Positions 12,283 through 24,280 of a stretch of DNA of 64,000 nucleotides are shown in pieces. The translations under genes were made by a program, and so were the position numbers. Every line of letters starts with the position of its first letter. Positions within the stretch are counted from its first letter, which is position 1. The notes below the pieces were generated by a model. The model was not told where the DNA came from, ran no database searches, and saw only the letters and a list, made by a program, of their open reading frames with translations. Source of the stretch: Liolophura sinensis (Eukaryota > Mollusca > Polyplacophora > Chitonida > Chitonidae); the NCBI RefSeq assembly GCF_032854445.1, contig NC_088295.1, positions 25,657,385 to 25,721,384 of the forward strand, read 5' to 3'.

Positions 12283-13440
12283 GGCGTTAAGCTCTGACCA
12301 TTCTTCGTTCATGTACTCATTCCTGTAAAGCCATTGTATAAGTGTGAAACACTAATAAAATAATTAAATAAATTGAAAGTTTTGGAGTAGATATCGCAAT
12401 TTTTTTTCTTTAATAAATACGTTCATGTAATGTGCAGTCACTTCGGCGGGCAGATTATTAACGCGTATTCAGGATTTGTAGAAAACATTTTTGAAAGCCC
12501 TTAAGAGCGTGTAAGCCTTAAAAAATGTTTTCATCAACGAATTTTTTCACCAAATTTCACCGATTTTTATCACTTCAGGAGGGATTCTAATTTAATTACC
12601 TCGATGTTCACCAGAGTGTTTTAAACTAAAAATTACCGCTTATACAAGGCAATCCAAGGTGAAATAGACCTATTTGTCAAACATAATTAAGTGTATCAAC
12701 TTATGTAAGCTGTAGAAAAATAAGTAATAATATTTAATGTACTGTATAAAGTACCAATAATCAGCAGACCATTTTGCCAGCGTATTGTCAGGATATTGGC
12801 CGAATTGTTACTGTTTGACAGGAATGTTGGTCACACCATTTACACAACTTCTAGCTCGGCACTTCATTTATTTTATGGAGTTAGCTAACTCAAGCAGAGG
12901 CTCAATTGTGTTTTTGTCAATAGATTGATCAAAACAAATTTCGTGAAACCGTCCATGCTATCTGAGGAAACGGATGTGGACAGAGTGTCGCCAACGTGAG
13001 AATAAATATCATTACTGAGCAATGATCGCAGGACTTTAATTTATTTCTTACAGCCAATCAGGGCCACTTTCATAAGGTTTCGTAAGCGTACTTCTAAATA
13101 TTGGCGATACTTCATGTCACCTTTTAACTGAGAACCGCAATGCATACAAGTCTTTTGCTTAAAAAATGGAAAAGGAAAGCTCCTCGGAAACAAATCCTGA
13201 ACATCCAGTAAAATCTTTAGAGGCCCGAATGACAACCATTGCAATTTTGGTGTAAATATACTAAATATGTATGAGTCGTGATTGTGACAATTCGTGCCGA
13301 AGTTCGAACACAATGAACACAATTCGTCCCATTTGTGTTGACAGAAGTAAACAGATTTAACTCCTTTTTCGAATTACTTTCAATGAGGTCCTTTACCATT
13401 TCTATATCACATTTAATGTTCATTACATTTGATGACAAAA

Positions 13441-14679
13441 GGGAATTTTGTGTAATCTAGACAAGTGATCAGTATTTGCCATGTACTTCCAAACATAGTC
13501 ATCTGCACACTGCTACGCTGGCTGTCTGACAGGTGGTGGTGTTGTACCGTGTCTCTCAGCACATGGGGGTTTTACGCATGTCAGCGCCCGGTTTGTTACT
13601 TACGGGAATAGGCTTAACCCAATATCCCCATTTGCCTGCCATGGATTCAACCCCGACTTCTTCGTAAGTTTTACAGCTAACTGTTTCCGAAAAAGTTGCG
13701 GAAATACGGTACACACACATCGTTGTCATTTGACTGAAAATTGTTAAGTACGACCTTTAACCGAAACATTCATTCATTCATTCGTCGCTGCTGTTGGTTT
13801 GTTCTTGACGCTGTAGTCTTTTATATGTAGTGAGACAGCCCTCATTCATGTTCAAACCCCGACATGTGGTATGGCCTCTCATTACGGTGTTTTGCTTGTA
13901 AAATGACACCTTTGGACATTCATCGACTCTCTTCCTTTCGTTTATCACGGTGAATCGTTAACTTAGCATTTTCTTAATCCCCACTGCAGAAATATTGTAG
14001 GAGAACAGAAAACAACAATGACACCATTGAATTACTATAAGCCTAAATTTAAACGTTTAAACATAAAATGTTTAAATGATGAAGATTAATTTAAGTTTAA
14101 AGCAATTTATTGCAAAGGAAGATACAATGATAATAATATGAGCATAAGTGAATGAATTGGAGGGAAGTGTGATTTTATGAAATGAGTGTTGCACAGAAAA
14201 TGTTATTAAATAGTTATAACTACACTGGCTTTCAGCTAATACTTACTAATAAATAGGAAAATAAAACACAGTATATTCATGTTAAATTGGAAACTGAAGA
14301 GCACGATAACCAGAAAGAACAATAAAAGAATTTCTGCCTGAAGCAAATCTAGGGAGTGTTACGGACAGACATACAGAGTAATTCCTGTATAATACAAAAA
14401 TGGATCTTTCAGTATTTATCTACTGACTACATCCAATTTAACTAATATTCCATTAAGATTCTATATATTTTGAAGACGTATTTTATCAGTTACACTTGTC
14501 CTTGGGAATTTGACTTTGAATATTGTTTTATGGGTTGACGTCCTAAACTGTGATTTATTGATACTTTGCTCAGACATACCATCTAACTTCGCTGTGCAGG
14601 GCATAATAGATTAGTAAATAAATAACTTTAGTGTCTGTACTCCACACTATTACCATTTTCACCATGTGATACTTATGGC
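13441..14679. other. Intergenic, no gene seen
   Basis: AT-rich spacer separating the two copies of duplication 2. Only a SINE 3' tail remnant (13728-13785) is recognisable. Confidence 0.5.
13728..13785 (+). mobile_element. CACT-tail family SINE, 3' tail remnant
   Basis: GTCATTTGACTGAAAATTG, TTAAGTACGACCTTTAACC and an ATTCATTCATTCATTC tail match the 3' end of the copies at 34568 and 35333. Upstream sequence is too diverged to follow. Confidence 0.7.
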
Positions 14680-15745
14680 CGGTAGGCAAACACGTTGTAT
14701 GTCTATTTAGTGCTTAGATTCCCAGAACATCATGCTTATACTCACGATGGAGTTTACCAGAAACTACAGTTGGTACGGCGCTTAATACGCTACCTCAAAG
14801 CTCACTTAAAATCAGTGTTTATGAAATTGATAAAATTTAGGCATAGTTCACAAAGTTCGTGTGATTTAGAACAGATCTTGTCTTTGTCTGGGAGTATCAG
14901 TTTAACGGTGATATTTATTTCCTGTCTGAGAGTAAAATTTAAATAAGATTTGATCTGTTGATTGATCGCCGATTTTAAACCAGCTTACGCGTATGGTTGA
15001 TTTGACAATTGCCCGGTATTGGTTATTCATTGCTTATTGAAGTACAGAAAGACATAAAGGCCTGGTTGCCTTGACTTCACGATCAGCTATAAACCTTCTA
15101 GGCAGACAAGATGAAAAAAACAAGACGAAACGCATATCCACCCACAGAAAAATCATCCGTTTTTTGGCAAATTCGCAAAGCTTTTATATTATTGAGATGA
15201 AATTAATGCGGAGGATTGGTCGTCCCTTGTGGCACATGTTTCGGCTACCCAGGGGTATAACACCATCAACTCCAGCTGTTAGTCTTCATTTTTAGATTTG
15301 TATATATCAGGGAGGCTTTTTATCAAGAATATTGCGAATCCTTTTCCCACCCAGATTTACTTTCCTTTCCTATCAATTTCCATAGCTCCTTTTCCCCGTC
15401 ATCGCTCAACCTACACCTAAGAAATTTCTAACCCATCTATAAATCAATTTTGGAACCAGCCATTTTGATAGCGTCAGGGTATAGCGCCCGCAGACCTGAA
15501 TATTTACAGCTTTGACGATCATGGCTCTACATGACAATACATATGAACCGTGGTTCATCTGGTACACCGGTACAACATTAATTTTAAAGTGCTGAGAGAT
15601 TTTTGCGTTGCTTTTGGTTACTATGCATATTTCCATTTAACTGGCTTTGGTGTCGTTCCTTACGAAGGGCCAAAACGATGGCCACTCCCTTTTTTACTGC
15701 AGTTATCACAACTCATACCCAGTGAATGAATTAAGTCTTAAATAT

Positions 15746-15776
15746 GAATGATTATGGCTTAACGCCATAATCATTC
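15746..15776. repeat. Perfect 13-bp inverted repeat, 5-nt loop
   Basis: Arm GAATGATTATGGC (15746-15758), spacer TTAAC, then the exact reverse complement at 15764-15776. The neighbouring CTTTATGGCTTTTTCAGTTAT resembles the reverse-oriented 3' end of the CACT-tail SINE, so the hairpin may have formed from a SINE remnant. Confidence 0.9.
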
Positions 15777-15867
15777 TTTATGGCTTTTTCAGTTATATTT
15801 CTTAAATAATGATTGTCCAATACACACTGTGTTCAGACCACTCTCGAGGTGCCTTGTTATGCATATA

Positions 15868-15960
15868 TGTATTTATTTATTTGATAGGTGTTTTACGCCA
15901 TATTATGGTGGGAGGAAACCTGGCAGAGCCCGGGGAAAATCCACGATTATTATGTAGGCT
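15868..15960 (-). mobile_element. SINE fragment, AAAT-tail family
   Basis: Reverse orientation: ATTTATTTATTTGATAGGTG, TTTTACGCC, then an internal deletion directly to TATTATGGTGGGAGGAAACC and GGCAGAGCCCGGGG. It lies head-to-head with the plus-strand copy at 16051. Confidence 0.82.
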
Positions 15961-16050
15961 TATATGGTATGATGCACTGTTTGTACCCGACCTAGTCTGA
16001 GACCGTTGCAAAGGTCTAGGTTTCATTTTATACATCGTCTCTCTCCACGA

Positions 16051-16216
16051 TTAGTCCAGCTCACACCGGCTTCCTCTCTGTCAGCAACATGCAAGTGGTC
16101 GTGGGTTTCCCCCGGGCCCTCTCTGATTTCGTCTTACCACAATCCTGGCCGCCGCCGTATAAGTGAAACATCCTTGAGTACGGTGTTCCACACCAGTCAA
16201 AAAAATAAATAAATTC
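16051..16216 (+). mobile_element. SINE, AAAT-tail family, 5'-truncated
   Basis: Begins at AGTCCAGCTCACACCGGC just after box B and continues through GTCGTGGGTTTCCCCCGGGC, GGCCGCCGCCGTATAAGTG and TTGAGTACGGTG, then an AAATAAATAAA tail. Confidence 0.85.
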
Positions 16217-17699
16217 AATCAGCTGTCTTGACAGGCGTTGGATGATGTTACATGATGTTGATATACATGCGTTAAATTTATCTGTTTCTCTCTATAACAT
16301 CGATGTACAGACTAGCTGTGGAAGTGCACATTAACAAAAACTAAATTCCAGAACATTCCAATTGTTTGTGTCAATTTATAGACGATTCTTCTCTCATATA
16401 TTAAACGGGACGGTCAGTTTACCCTTCATTTACAGTGCACTTTCACAATTCAATTGAAATTTGAATTGTCCATTTCATTAATGGGAGAAGACCATGCGTC
16501 TTTCTGTGGGCTCGAGAAATATTCTGGTTCACAGTGGAACGTTACGTACCACTATAAGGTATTTGTGGACTGAAGTCAGTTGTGTTTGGATTCATTTTAT
16601 GGATATACCTGGGGTACCCACTGAGTTTCAAGAGCCGACTATCACCAATGTTCGTAAATCATTCTTCCGCAACTGTCCTCGTAAATCACGTCCCCTTATT
16701 GTGCTTTGACCCAAGAAAAACTCAGAATTGTGAGATACAATGAATTATGAAAGTGGCCAAATAAGTTCTTATTTGTTACAATACGATGTCAAGTGACCGG
16801 AAGGTAAAATCTCCGATTTTCATGCCAGTGTTGGAACGTATAAGAGCGTGCCTTTTATGTATCTGGCTTTACAAGAGACAGGCCTCTTCTGTCTTAGGTA
16901 TTTAGCAACTTATGTAAGCTACAGAAAGGCTGGTGTTTCCACTGCCTTCCACAATTCAAGTGACTAGCGTGCCATATTTGCCAGCGTATTGTCGACAATA
17001 TTGACTGGATTATTAGTGTTTGGGTGGAAATGAAGTCACGTCACACAAAATCTTGCTCAACACTTCATAATGTACTGTAAAAAAACACTAGGTTTTATTT
17101 TATGCAGTACACGACCTCAACCGCGTGCATTGTGGTGTTGGTGATAGATTGATTAAAGCCAGTTTTACTGAGCCGTTTCCATTGTCTACCATCATGGACG
17201 CTGCAAGATTTCAGTTCTTGCAAAGAGCCGTCCAGATGATTTGAATAGCACAAAGCTCACGAAGTTCTTACAGCCAATCTAGACCAACTTTTTCAAGGAT
17301 TCGTAAGCGTACTTTTTTGTGTTCCCTTCAAATCATGGCGTGTAATACGTGGACAGAAATGCGTACAAAGACTATAAAAAAATGGAATAAACAAGCTCTT
17401 TCAAAGCGATTCCCAAGCTTCCACTCAATACTTAGAACATGTGGCAATTCTTTCTCCGGAGTAGCGAGTGCCGATCTTTCCAATTTTCCGCCTGAATATA
17501 CGCTTTGTGTAAATCGTTTGGGAAATCGTGGGGAAATTCCAGACTTTAACTTTTGGTTAGTTCCTGTATACTTGGAACAGTAAACAAATGCGGCAATACG
17601 TTGTCTGTCTCGAAAACAAAAGCGAACCTGTCCTTGAATGTGAAGAAAAGTGAGCTCTATTTTATGTTTTCATTGAGTTTAAAGCCTAAAATGTTAGAC

Positions 17700-17962
17700 A
17701 TTTACTTATCTATTTATTTAATTGGTGTTTTACGTCGTACGACGAATATTTCACTTATACGACGGAGGCCAGCATTACGGTAGGAGGAAACCGGGCAGAG
17801 CCAGAGGGAAACCAACCACCATGCGCAGGTTGCTGACAAACCTTCCCACGTACGGCCAGAGAAGAAGACAGCATGAGCTGGACATGGATTCACAGCAGCC
17901 GCATTGGTGTGAGGCTCCTGGGTCATTGCGCCGTGTTGGCGTGCTACCCCCCTCGGCACGGA
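17700..17962 (-). mobile_element. tRNA-derived SINE, AAAT-tail family, long copy
   Basis: Reverse orientation with tail ATCTATTTATTTAATTGG, then GTGTTTTACGTCG, CGGCCAGAGAAGAAGACAGC and, at the tRNA-like end, TGGGTCATTGCGCC. It lies about 1.2 kb beyond the receptor stop codon in the direction of transcription. The AATAAA it provides on the minus strand (17713-17718) is the first one downstream of that stop. Confidence 0.88.
17713..17718 (-). promoter_or_regulatory. Candidate polyadenylation signal for the receptor gene, inside a SINE
   Basis: Reading the minus strand downstream of the receptor stop at 18885, I found no AATAAA before this hexamer, which lies in the tail of a reverse-oriented SINE about 1.17 kb away. 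Use of this site is inference; a variant signal could act earlier. Confidence 0.25.
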
Positions 17963-18884
17963 TTACCTTCCCCCTCCAAACGTTTGATAAACAATACTGT
18001 TTGGGAAGGAAACAAATTTGACAAAAATCAGAACCGGCATAAGTGTAAGGCCTTACAAAGCTCTCATAGCCTTACATACATGTACATGTAACTACGATGG
18101 TGGCAACCGTTTGTATGTATAACGTCGCTATGATTACGTGTACGTGACATGTATCGTGGATGTTGTAAGATTGACGAGTATCAAAACATTTCAATTCAAT
18201 CAAAGAAACAACAACATGTTTTCGCTATATTCATAATTACGATAACGACAAATCAACATCTCATAACATATTTACAATTCATTATTTTTTACCTTAGTTA
18301 ACTGCTAACGAAATAAATGATCATAATTTCATTTAAAAACAACTGCAATAAAAGAGCGAACCCCGCCTAAAACCGTTTTGATAATTCCTTGAAAATAAAG
18401 ACGGTTAACACCATCATATTTCTATATATACATACATATTATTTTCTTGTTACATTGGAAAGTCAGAGGGTAACCAAAATAATTAAGTTGAATGTTGCTC
18501 ATAAGTTTGTTCACAAACAAGCAAAACAGAGATCTTCCAATGATATTTAACGCAATGACATGCCTTTGTGTCTTTCATGAAAAAGCTGTCTGTTAGCTGT
18601 CTGTATAAACTGAGTTCATTTCGTTCAATGTAACCAGGCCATATGACCTCATTTACGAAGAAAGATCTGCACAACGCATAAAAAACGGCCACTTTATCTG
18701 CAAACACAACATCGAACATAAACGTTGGGTTGTTGGCCGAAGAGTGTGATGTCTTCGATCAACAGATACTCATTGGCGGTGATGGAGGCTACTGAGATCC
18801 TAACTTATTGTTAGGACTTCGAAAATAGTGAACAGGGGTGCAAGACTTTGTCACATTTAGTCTGTCCATGCGTGTCTTCACGAA
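17963..18884 (-). other. Probable 3' untranslated region or flank of the receptor gene
   Basis: About 0.9 kb between the receptor stop codon and the SINE. It is AT-rich, with no recognisable repeat and no AATAAA on the minus strand. ORFs on either strand are short. How much is transcribed cannot be told from sequence. Confidence 0.4.
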
Positions 18885-19109
18885 CTACAGCAAACTCTGC
18901 TCCGTTATGCTGGTTGCGCACACGTGTTTGGCTCCACCAATTCGGTAACGTCTGGCTCGGGATCTCGCGAGACGCGACTCGTCGCACGTGGCACAACGTC
19001 GTGACGCGCTGAGACTGTCCTCGGAATATTCCCAGATGTCCTTCTCTTTGTGACAACAGCCACATGGGCAGATGCTGAGCAGAAGAAGGAACTCGCTCTT
19101 AAACTTTTC
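18885..19109 (-). CDS. Receptor exon 4: helix 8 and C-terminal tail
   Basis: The acceptor is TATCTTTTCAG ending at 19110; the exon opens in phase 0 with EKFKSEF, the expected continuation of NPFIYGLLN at the end of TM7. It codes 74 residues (339-412) and stops at TAG 18885-18887. SICPCGCC at about 350-357 provides four cysteines right after helix 8, plausible palmitoylation sites. The rest is Ser/Arg-rich, with an Arg cluster (SRLARSRARRYR) and a second Cys pair (CATC), suited to kinase and arrestin contacts. An upstream ATG in frame at 19169 lies in intron sequence and is not the start. Confidence 0.93.
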   Translation of the reverse strand, partial: EKFKSEFLLLLSICPCGCCHKEKDIWEYSEDSLSASRRCATCDESRLARSRARRYRIGGAKHVCATSITEQSLL

Positions 19110-20658
19110 CTGAAAAGATACACAAATAACCCCATTAAATTGCGGAAATTCAAGAAAATTTAAACACATTTGATTGATACTAAGAGCGATGGGTATCTAC
19201 CTTAATATTATAATCAAACAAGGTTCCGCTAGCATCAGTAAGCATCACGGATTGGTGTGTAAAGATGATTTGCTAGAGCTTTTGGCAAACCGGAAGTAGC
19301 CAAGACGATAATGTACTTGGATTCAGTTAATGAAATCTCAGTTTGCTGCACCATGGCGTCCATTTGCTTTTATCCCTATGCCTATATGTGGTTTGTGATT
19401 ACCTTGAGTCTCCTAAGCACAGTGTCGTTTTAAGGTTAGTTGTTTCTACACCCTACAGCATATAAAAGAATCTCAAAGAAGAATCGAGTTAACTTAATGG
19501 GTTTTCGGAGGACACCTCCATCGAAGATCGGTTTAAAAGAAACAAAGTACTAATACATCATTCAGCGGGTTCCTTTTAGTATTTTAGTATCCATATCATC
19601 AATCGATTACAACACAGAACAGGCCTGCAAGCATGAGCTCATCAAGTTTAACAGTCGGTCATCTGGTCTACACAGTTTACTGTCTGACTGTGGGGAAATG
19701 TTTCAGGCTCCCAGCATAAAATTATCTGCCGAAATCGTGATCCAGTTGATCTTCTCAGTTATTATCAGCTAGGCCTTCATGTATTTATGTTTTCTCTCAA
19801 GGAAACTGTTCCGAGAGGCATTATTGTAAGGCATGCAACACAGCCTTGACTTAAAGGGACGGCAACCATCGATGATCAGACCTGACAGGTTTAAGAATCG
19901 ATTACACGACGTCTGGCGACTCACACGAAAGGGTACGGATATCATCTGCGTCATAGGTTGTACTTACTTCTCAGTTTCAAAGTCTTGTTTTCTTTAGAGA
20001 CTAATTTTTGTACTGAATCTTACATTAGAGTAGTGTCGTATTACCTCTTCAATGCAGAGCATCCTGAACGGGAACATGGTTTGTACTAGGGTCTTAACCA
20101 AGAAACAACTGAGTGACGCCAAACGCCTGAGTGTTATTGAAATAAATCTGGCTTCTCTAGTCCGCTCTGAATGGCTACAGTCAAAAGAGCCACAGAGTAC
20201 GGAAAGCAATATTTCCTTCTTATATATACCTCTACTTTGTCGTCACCTGCACGCCAGATCTAAGCGATAGGTGTCACAACAAACTCTACAGAATCAAGGT
20301 AGTTAAAATATGTATATGTATATAAATGGTCTCCGTTTTTATTCATCAAAGTTGTATGATACATAGTTCTTTATCAAAGATTAACAAGTCATATTTGTGA
20401 AGATAGAGGGCGACTGCAATGTAAGATTTATATCATCGAACGAACAGGTCTTTTTAAACGCAATAAATAAAGTGCTTAAAATATTTGTTTATGACTTCGT
20501 AAAAGTAAAATTTGCCGACATAAACTATTATATATGTTTTATTAACAAACAGCAGATAGATTCCGATAAAAAAGGACACATAACTGTTAGCACTAAGTAA
20601 CGACACTTCTCTATATTTAATGGTCATGAATGTAGAAGTGTGAAAAAAATCTACTTAC
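19110..20658 (-). other. Receptor intron 3 (1549 nt, phase 0)
   Basis: Starts GTAAGT and ends CTTTTCAG on the minus strand. No SINE is seen. The ORFs of about 60-70 codons inside it have no supporting context. Confidence 0.85.
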
Positions 20659-20749
20659 GTTTAACAATCCGTATATAAATGGATTGTAACAGGAGTTACT
20701 CATCGCCAGCCAGTTGGAACAGAACCATATGATGTTGATGTAAGGGTAT
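20659..20749 (-). CDS. Receptor exon 3: TM7
   Basis: 91 nt between the acceptor TTTACTAACAG and the donor GTAAGT. The first base completes Leu308 with the CT carried over from exon 2. Thirty further codons give YPYINIIWFC, SNWLAMSNSC and YNPFIYGLLN (residues 309-338). It contains the family's TM7 signature NPxxY as N330-P331-F332-I333-Y334. Too short for a simple ORF scan. Confidence 0.96.
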
Positions 20750-23442
20750 CTGTTAGTAAATGAGATACATTTATTTATTTGACTATGCAGCACTAAAGAT
20801 TTTTTTTCACTTAAAAATTAAAAAGAGGTAGAGACAGCCGTCATACGTGGAGTAAACCTCTGGCCTCTGGCAAATAACTGGCTAACTTGCACAATTGCAA
20901 TACAGAGATTTTTAGCTGGAGGATAGCCCATTGTACAGGCCATATTGGAGGAGGACATTTGATCACCAACTAATCATTTAACACTGTACCTAAACAACCT
21001 TATGGGCTCGCGGACACTATGTCCTAAGCTGGCACTGAACACACAATTCGTTTGTCCTCGTGATTAAAAAAACAAGCGCGGCTCCCACCCAATAATACAT
21101 AATATGTCATACTTCCATGTACATTATAAACTCAGTGCAAACACATGAGCAGTTAAGATAAACCTGAAATGAGTGGAACTGGCAAATAACAGTCTATACA
21201 GTCGTTGCAATAGTAATGGTCTCCGCCTAATGAAATGCTTGCAACAACAACAGAACGCCCTTCAGCAAAATTTTAAAATCGTAACAGCAACACACATTTT
21301 TCGCAGTTCCACAAAGGCTGACATTACCCTACAATGAACAACAACAGATTAACACCGATATGCCATTTGTTCAACGCTTTTTTTCCCTCTCCATTCTCAT
21401 ATATTTTTTATTCTCATATAGCGCCTGATACATACTGCCTTCTCGTCTTTTTCAACAAATCTGTGAACAGTATTGCTTCGCCAGTATGCTAGTTCAGTAA
21501 GACACCTCATGAACAAAGGAGCAACCAGAGAGTTGTAAGCCCTATGGATCACGTTTTATAACTATCCCAGCCCCATTTATTGCCGAAAGTCCTTAATACA
21601 TCTGCTTAGGTAAATCCTTTTAACCCGGGAAGGAAAAAAATGCGAAGTAAATCAGTGGATAAGGCAAAGCATTGTGCGTGAAAGAAAATGATGTCGTATT
21701 GATGCGCCCCCACGACCCAGGAGAACCTCTTTTACCACTCTGTTTGACGCGCGAAATGGACGAAAGCTTCATCCAGATTACTCGCTTCCGTCTAGAGCCA
21801 TCAATTCCGTCCACCAGGGTTCCGGTTAAGTTTATGACTGCCGTTAAAGATTGGGCAAGAGGCATAAGATAGGTATTAGGATATCTGCGGAGTTCCAAGA
21901 TTAAAGACTTCTTGGTCGATGGCGGTATACCACGTGAACCGTGCGACCCAGCACCCAGACTATCGGCCGTTCTAATGAGCTACTCTAACACAGACCTTAC
22001 AGACTTGTGAATATCTCCTTGATCAGCTCATGCCTTGAAAGACTTCGTCTGGCTACTAAGTTACGGTACCTGGCGAAAAGTATAGTGATAATCTAAGAAA
22101 ACAGAAAATGAAATTAGCTTCTTTATTGGATTAAGCGCCTTGATCTATTCCTCTACAAGGCCAGTACCTTAATGGTGGTTTATCTGAAGGCTATAATGGC
22201 TGAGATAACTCGATAGGCCAGAGTAGAACTGTGTTATTACCGCACCTAAAGAACCGGCTCTTAAGCCAGAATGCGCACAAAGCCATTACGTTGTCTTGAA
22301 AAAAGGATCCCTGATAGCAAATTAATACCTGAAAGATTAATTTCCCTTATCGTGTAAAACATGAAGCACGCCAGTGTATCCGAAAACCTTGATCACGCTG
22401 ACGGAGTAATTGCATGATGGATTAATAGACAAAGGCTCTTGGCACGGTAAGGACTTGACGTAATGCTTGTAATTACGTAATTGTACACCTATACCCTGGC
22501 TGTAGGTAAAGAAAAGCATTAAATCTGCGTTCACAGAACACCCATTACATGGTCAAAGATCGCCTCTAATGTATGTTTTAGATAACTGGTTAACAAAAGC
22601 CGTATTTATTAAATACATTCGTCGACGGCACTTTCCTTACCTTTTCCTTACAAATAAAAGATCAATTGATCAATTGATTAATGCATTAATTAACAATATT
22701 CGTAGCAGCTTTAGGCTTCTCTAAAATGGATTCATGATGATGTGCTATTTCCTTGGAATTCAATCCTCATATATATGTTAATAGTTATGTTAGGAACATT
22801 TATGCTAAATTTTCAAACAAAGCTCCCCCAATAAAAATAGTTTTGATTTACAGACTTTCCAACTGAGAATATCTGAATAACAACGACAAGAATATAGGTA
22901 ATTCGCCGTGATTTTAGAAATATTTAGGTATAAGAATCGCCCGTAAAGATTCTTACTGGTTGTTTTTAAGCAACACTTACTGTCTCCATTGTTTAATTCT
23001 GGAAACGTGCAGCTAAATAGGGGGAACGTCTAGGGTTTACATTACGCCAAAACGACGACAATCTAATGAATTAAAATTAATTTTGGGTTTGACCATATAG
23101 CAATGTGGCACAAGTTGTATAATGGAACCAAATTGCGATGATCGTTTGTGCATTCAACGGTTACTAACAGCCAGCGCATGTCTTTACTTCTGCATGATAA
23201 AAAAAATACTGATAAATACAGTGAGGTTCGTAACGTTGACAGTTTTGTGGAACGTCGTGCTTCACTATAATCATCCAAGAATGATGAGAACACTGATATA
23301 CCATCAACTTACTGTATTTATCACACTGAACTTGTTATGTACATGCACATTTAAATGTGTAAAGTTCTTGGCGAAGGCTTGCCTGCACAGATCGTGCCGA
23401 GTGAACGTGTATTTAGAAACCGGGCAGATTTTAGGAAATAAT

Positions 23443-23589
23443 GTTTATTTATTTATCTGATTGCTGTTTTACTCCGTACTGAAGAATATTTCAGTTATAC
23501 GACGGCGGCCAGCATTATAGTAGGAGGAAACCAGGCAAAGCCCGGAGCAAACCCACGCCCATACTCAGGTTGCTGACAAACCTTCCCAA
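23443..23589 (-). mobile_element. SINE, AAAT-tail family, 5'-truncated
   Basis: TTTATTTATTTATCTGATTG, TATACGACGGCGGCCAGC, GGAGGAAACCAGGC and AGGTTGCTGACAAACC in reverse orientation, ending where the tRNA-like half should begin. Confidence 0.87.
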
Positions 23590-23934
23590 ATTTGATTTGT
23601 TTTGTTTATTCACCAATATAATATACAAAACATAAGATTCATATAAACATACAGAAACATACTGGCATGAATAAAGCTCCATGGAGCTTGCTCTATCCCA
23701 TTAACATACAATTTGTATATAATACAGGCATGTGAACTGTGGTGATTATAAACATCGTGATTATCTGTTCCTGTGAACAAAGTAAATAAGTAAATAATAT
23801 ATACAGGCGCTTATAGTAACTACTATCAAGTATATTATTGTGTGTTAGACTAAACGGAATATTAGTGCTGCAGATTTGAATAAAGAAATTGACTGAATAT
23901 TGCGTAAGTATGAAGGTAGTTTGTTCCATTCCCG

Positions 23935-24280
23935 AGTGAGTGAGTGAGTGAGTGCTTGGGGTTTAACGTCGTACTCAACAATTTTTCAGTCATATGACGA
24001 CGAAGGAATCACTAGGGTGCATGTACGTATAATGTGCCTCCCTGTTGCAGGGCGGATTTCCTCCGCTCTTTTATCTAGTGCTGCTTCACTGAGACGACTT
24101 ACCGAAGGCAAGTAAGCTGCCCCGCCCGAGCCATTATGCTGATACGGGTCAACCAGTCATTGCACTATCCCCTCCATGCTGAACGCCAAGCGAGGAAGCC
24201 ACAACTTCCTCTTTTAAAGTCTTAGGTGGGACTCGACCCAGGATTGATCCTGGATCTACTGCTCCCGAAGCGGACGCGCA
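23935..24280 (-). mobile_element. tRNA-derived SINE, CACT-tail family, nearly full length
   Basis: Reverse orientation. The tail (GAGT)n is at 23935-23954, then GCTTGGGGTTTAACGTCGTA, TTTTTCAGTCATATGACGAC, CTAGTGCTGCTTCACTGAGA and ATTATGCTGATACGGGTCAA. The complement of GGTCGAGTCCC near 24225-24236 is a good box B, so the promoter-bearing head is present. This is the best reference copy of the family in the window. Confidence 0.9.

Larger units (their letters stand above)
9740..13440. repeat. Diverged local duplication 2, copy 1
   Basis: Colinear with about 14680-17560. Anchors: 10060-10110 with 14970-15035; 10300-10480 with 15240-15450 (shared CCATCTATAAATCAAT and a CCCCGTCAT block); 12770-12870 with 16970-17070 (shared TTGCCAGCGTATTGTC); and 13045-13200 with 17265-17420 (shared CTTACAGCCAATC and TTCGTAAGCGTACTT). 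The offset falls from about 4.95 kb to 4.2 kb because this copy gained two SINEs at 11721-12282. No reading frame is conserved between copies. Confidence 0.75.
14680..17560. repeat. Diverged local duplication 2, copy 2
   Basis: Paralogous to 9740-13440, same orientation. It contains its own SINE pair (15868-15960 minus, 16051-16216 plus) that is not at the matching site in copy 1. The 88-codon ORF at 17317-17583 has no equivalent in copy 1 and is taken as chance. Confidence 0.75.

Noticed and set aside
19109-19169. ATG at 19169 as a start codon for the exon 4 frame
   Set aside because: The sequence between it and 19110 is intron with a clear TTTTCAG acceptor, and exon 4 continues TM7 in phase.
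21600-22080. Possible retroelement or gene fragment, GC-richer with ORFs on both strands
   Set aside because: No reverse transcriptase, integrase or transposase motif could be read in any frame, and no second copy occurs in the window.
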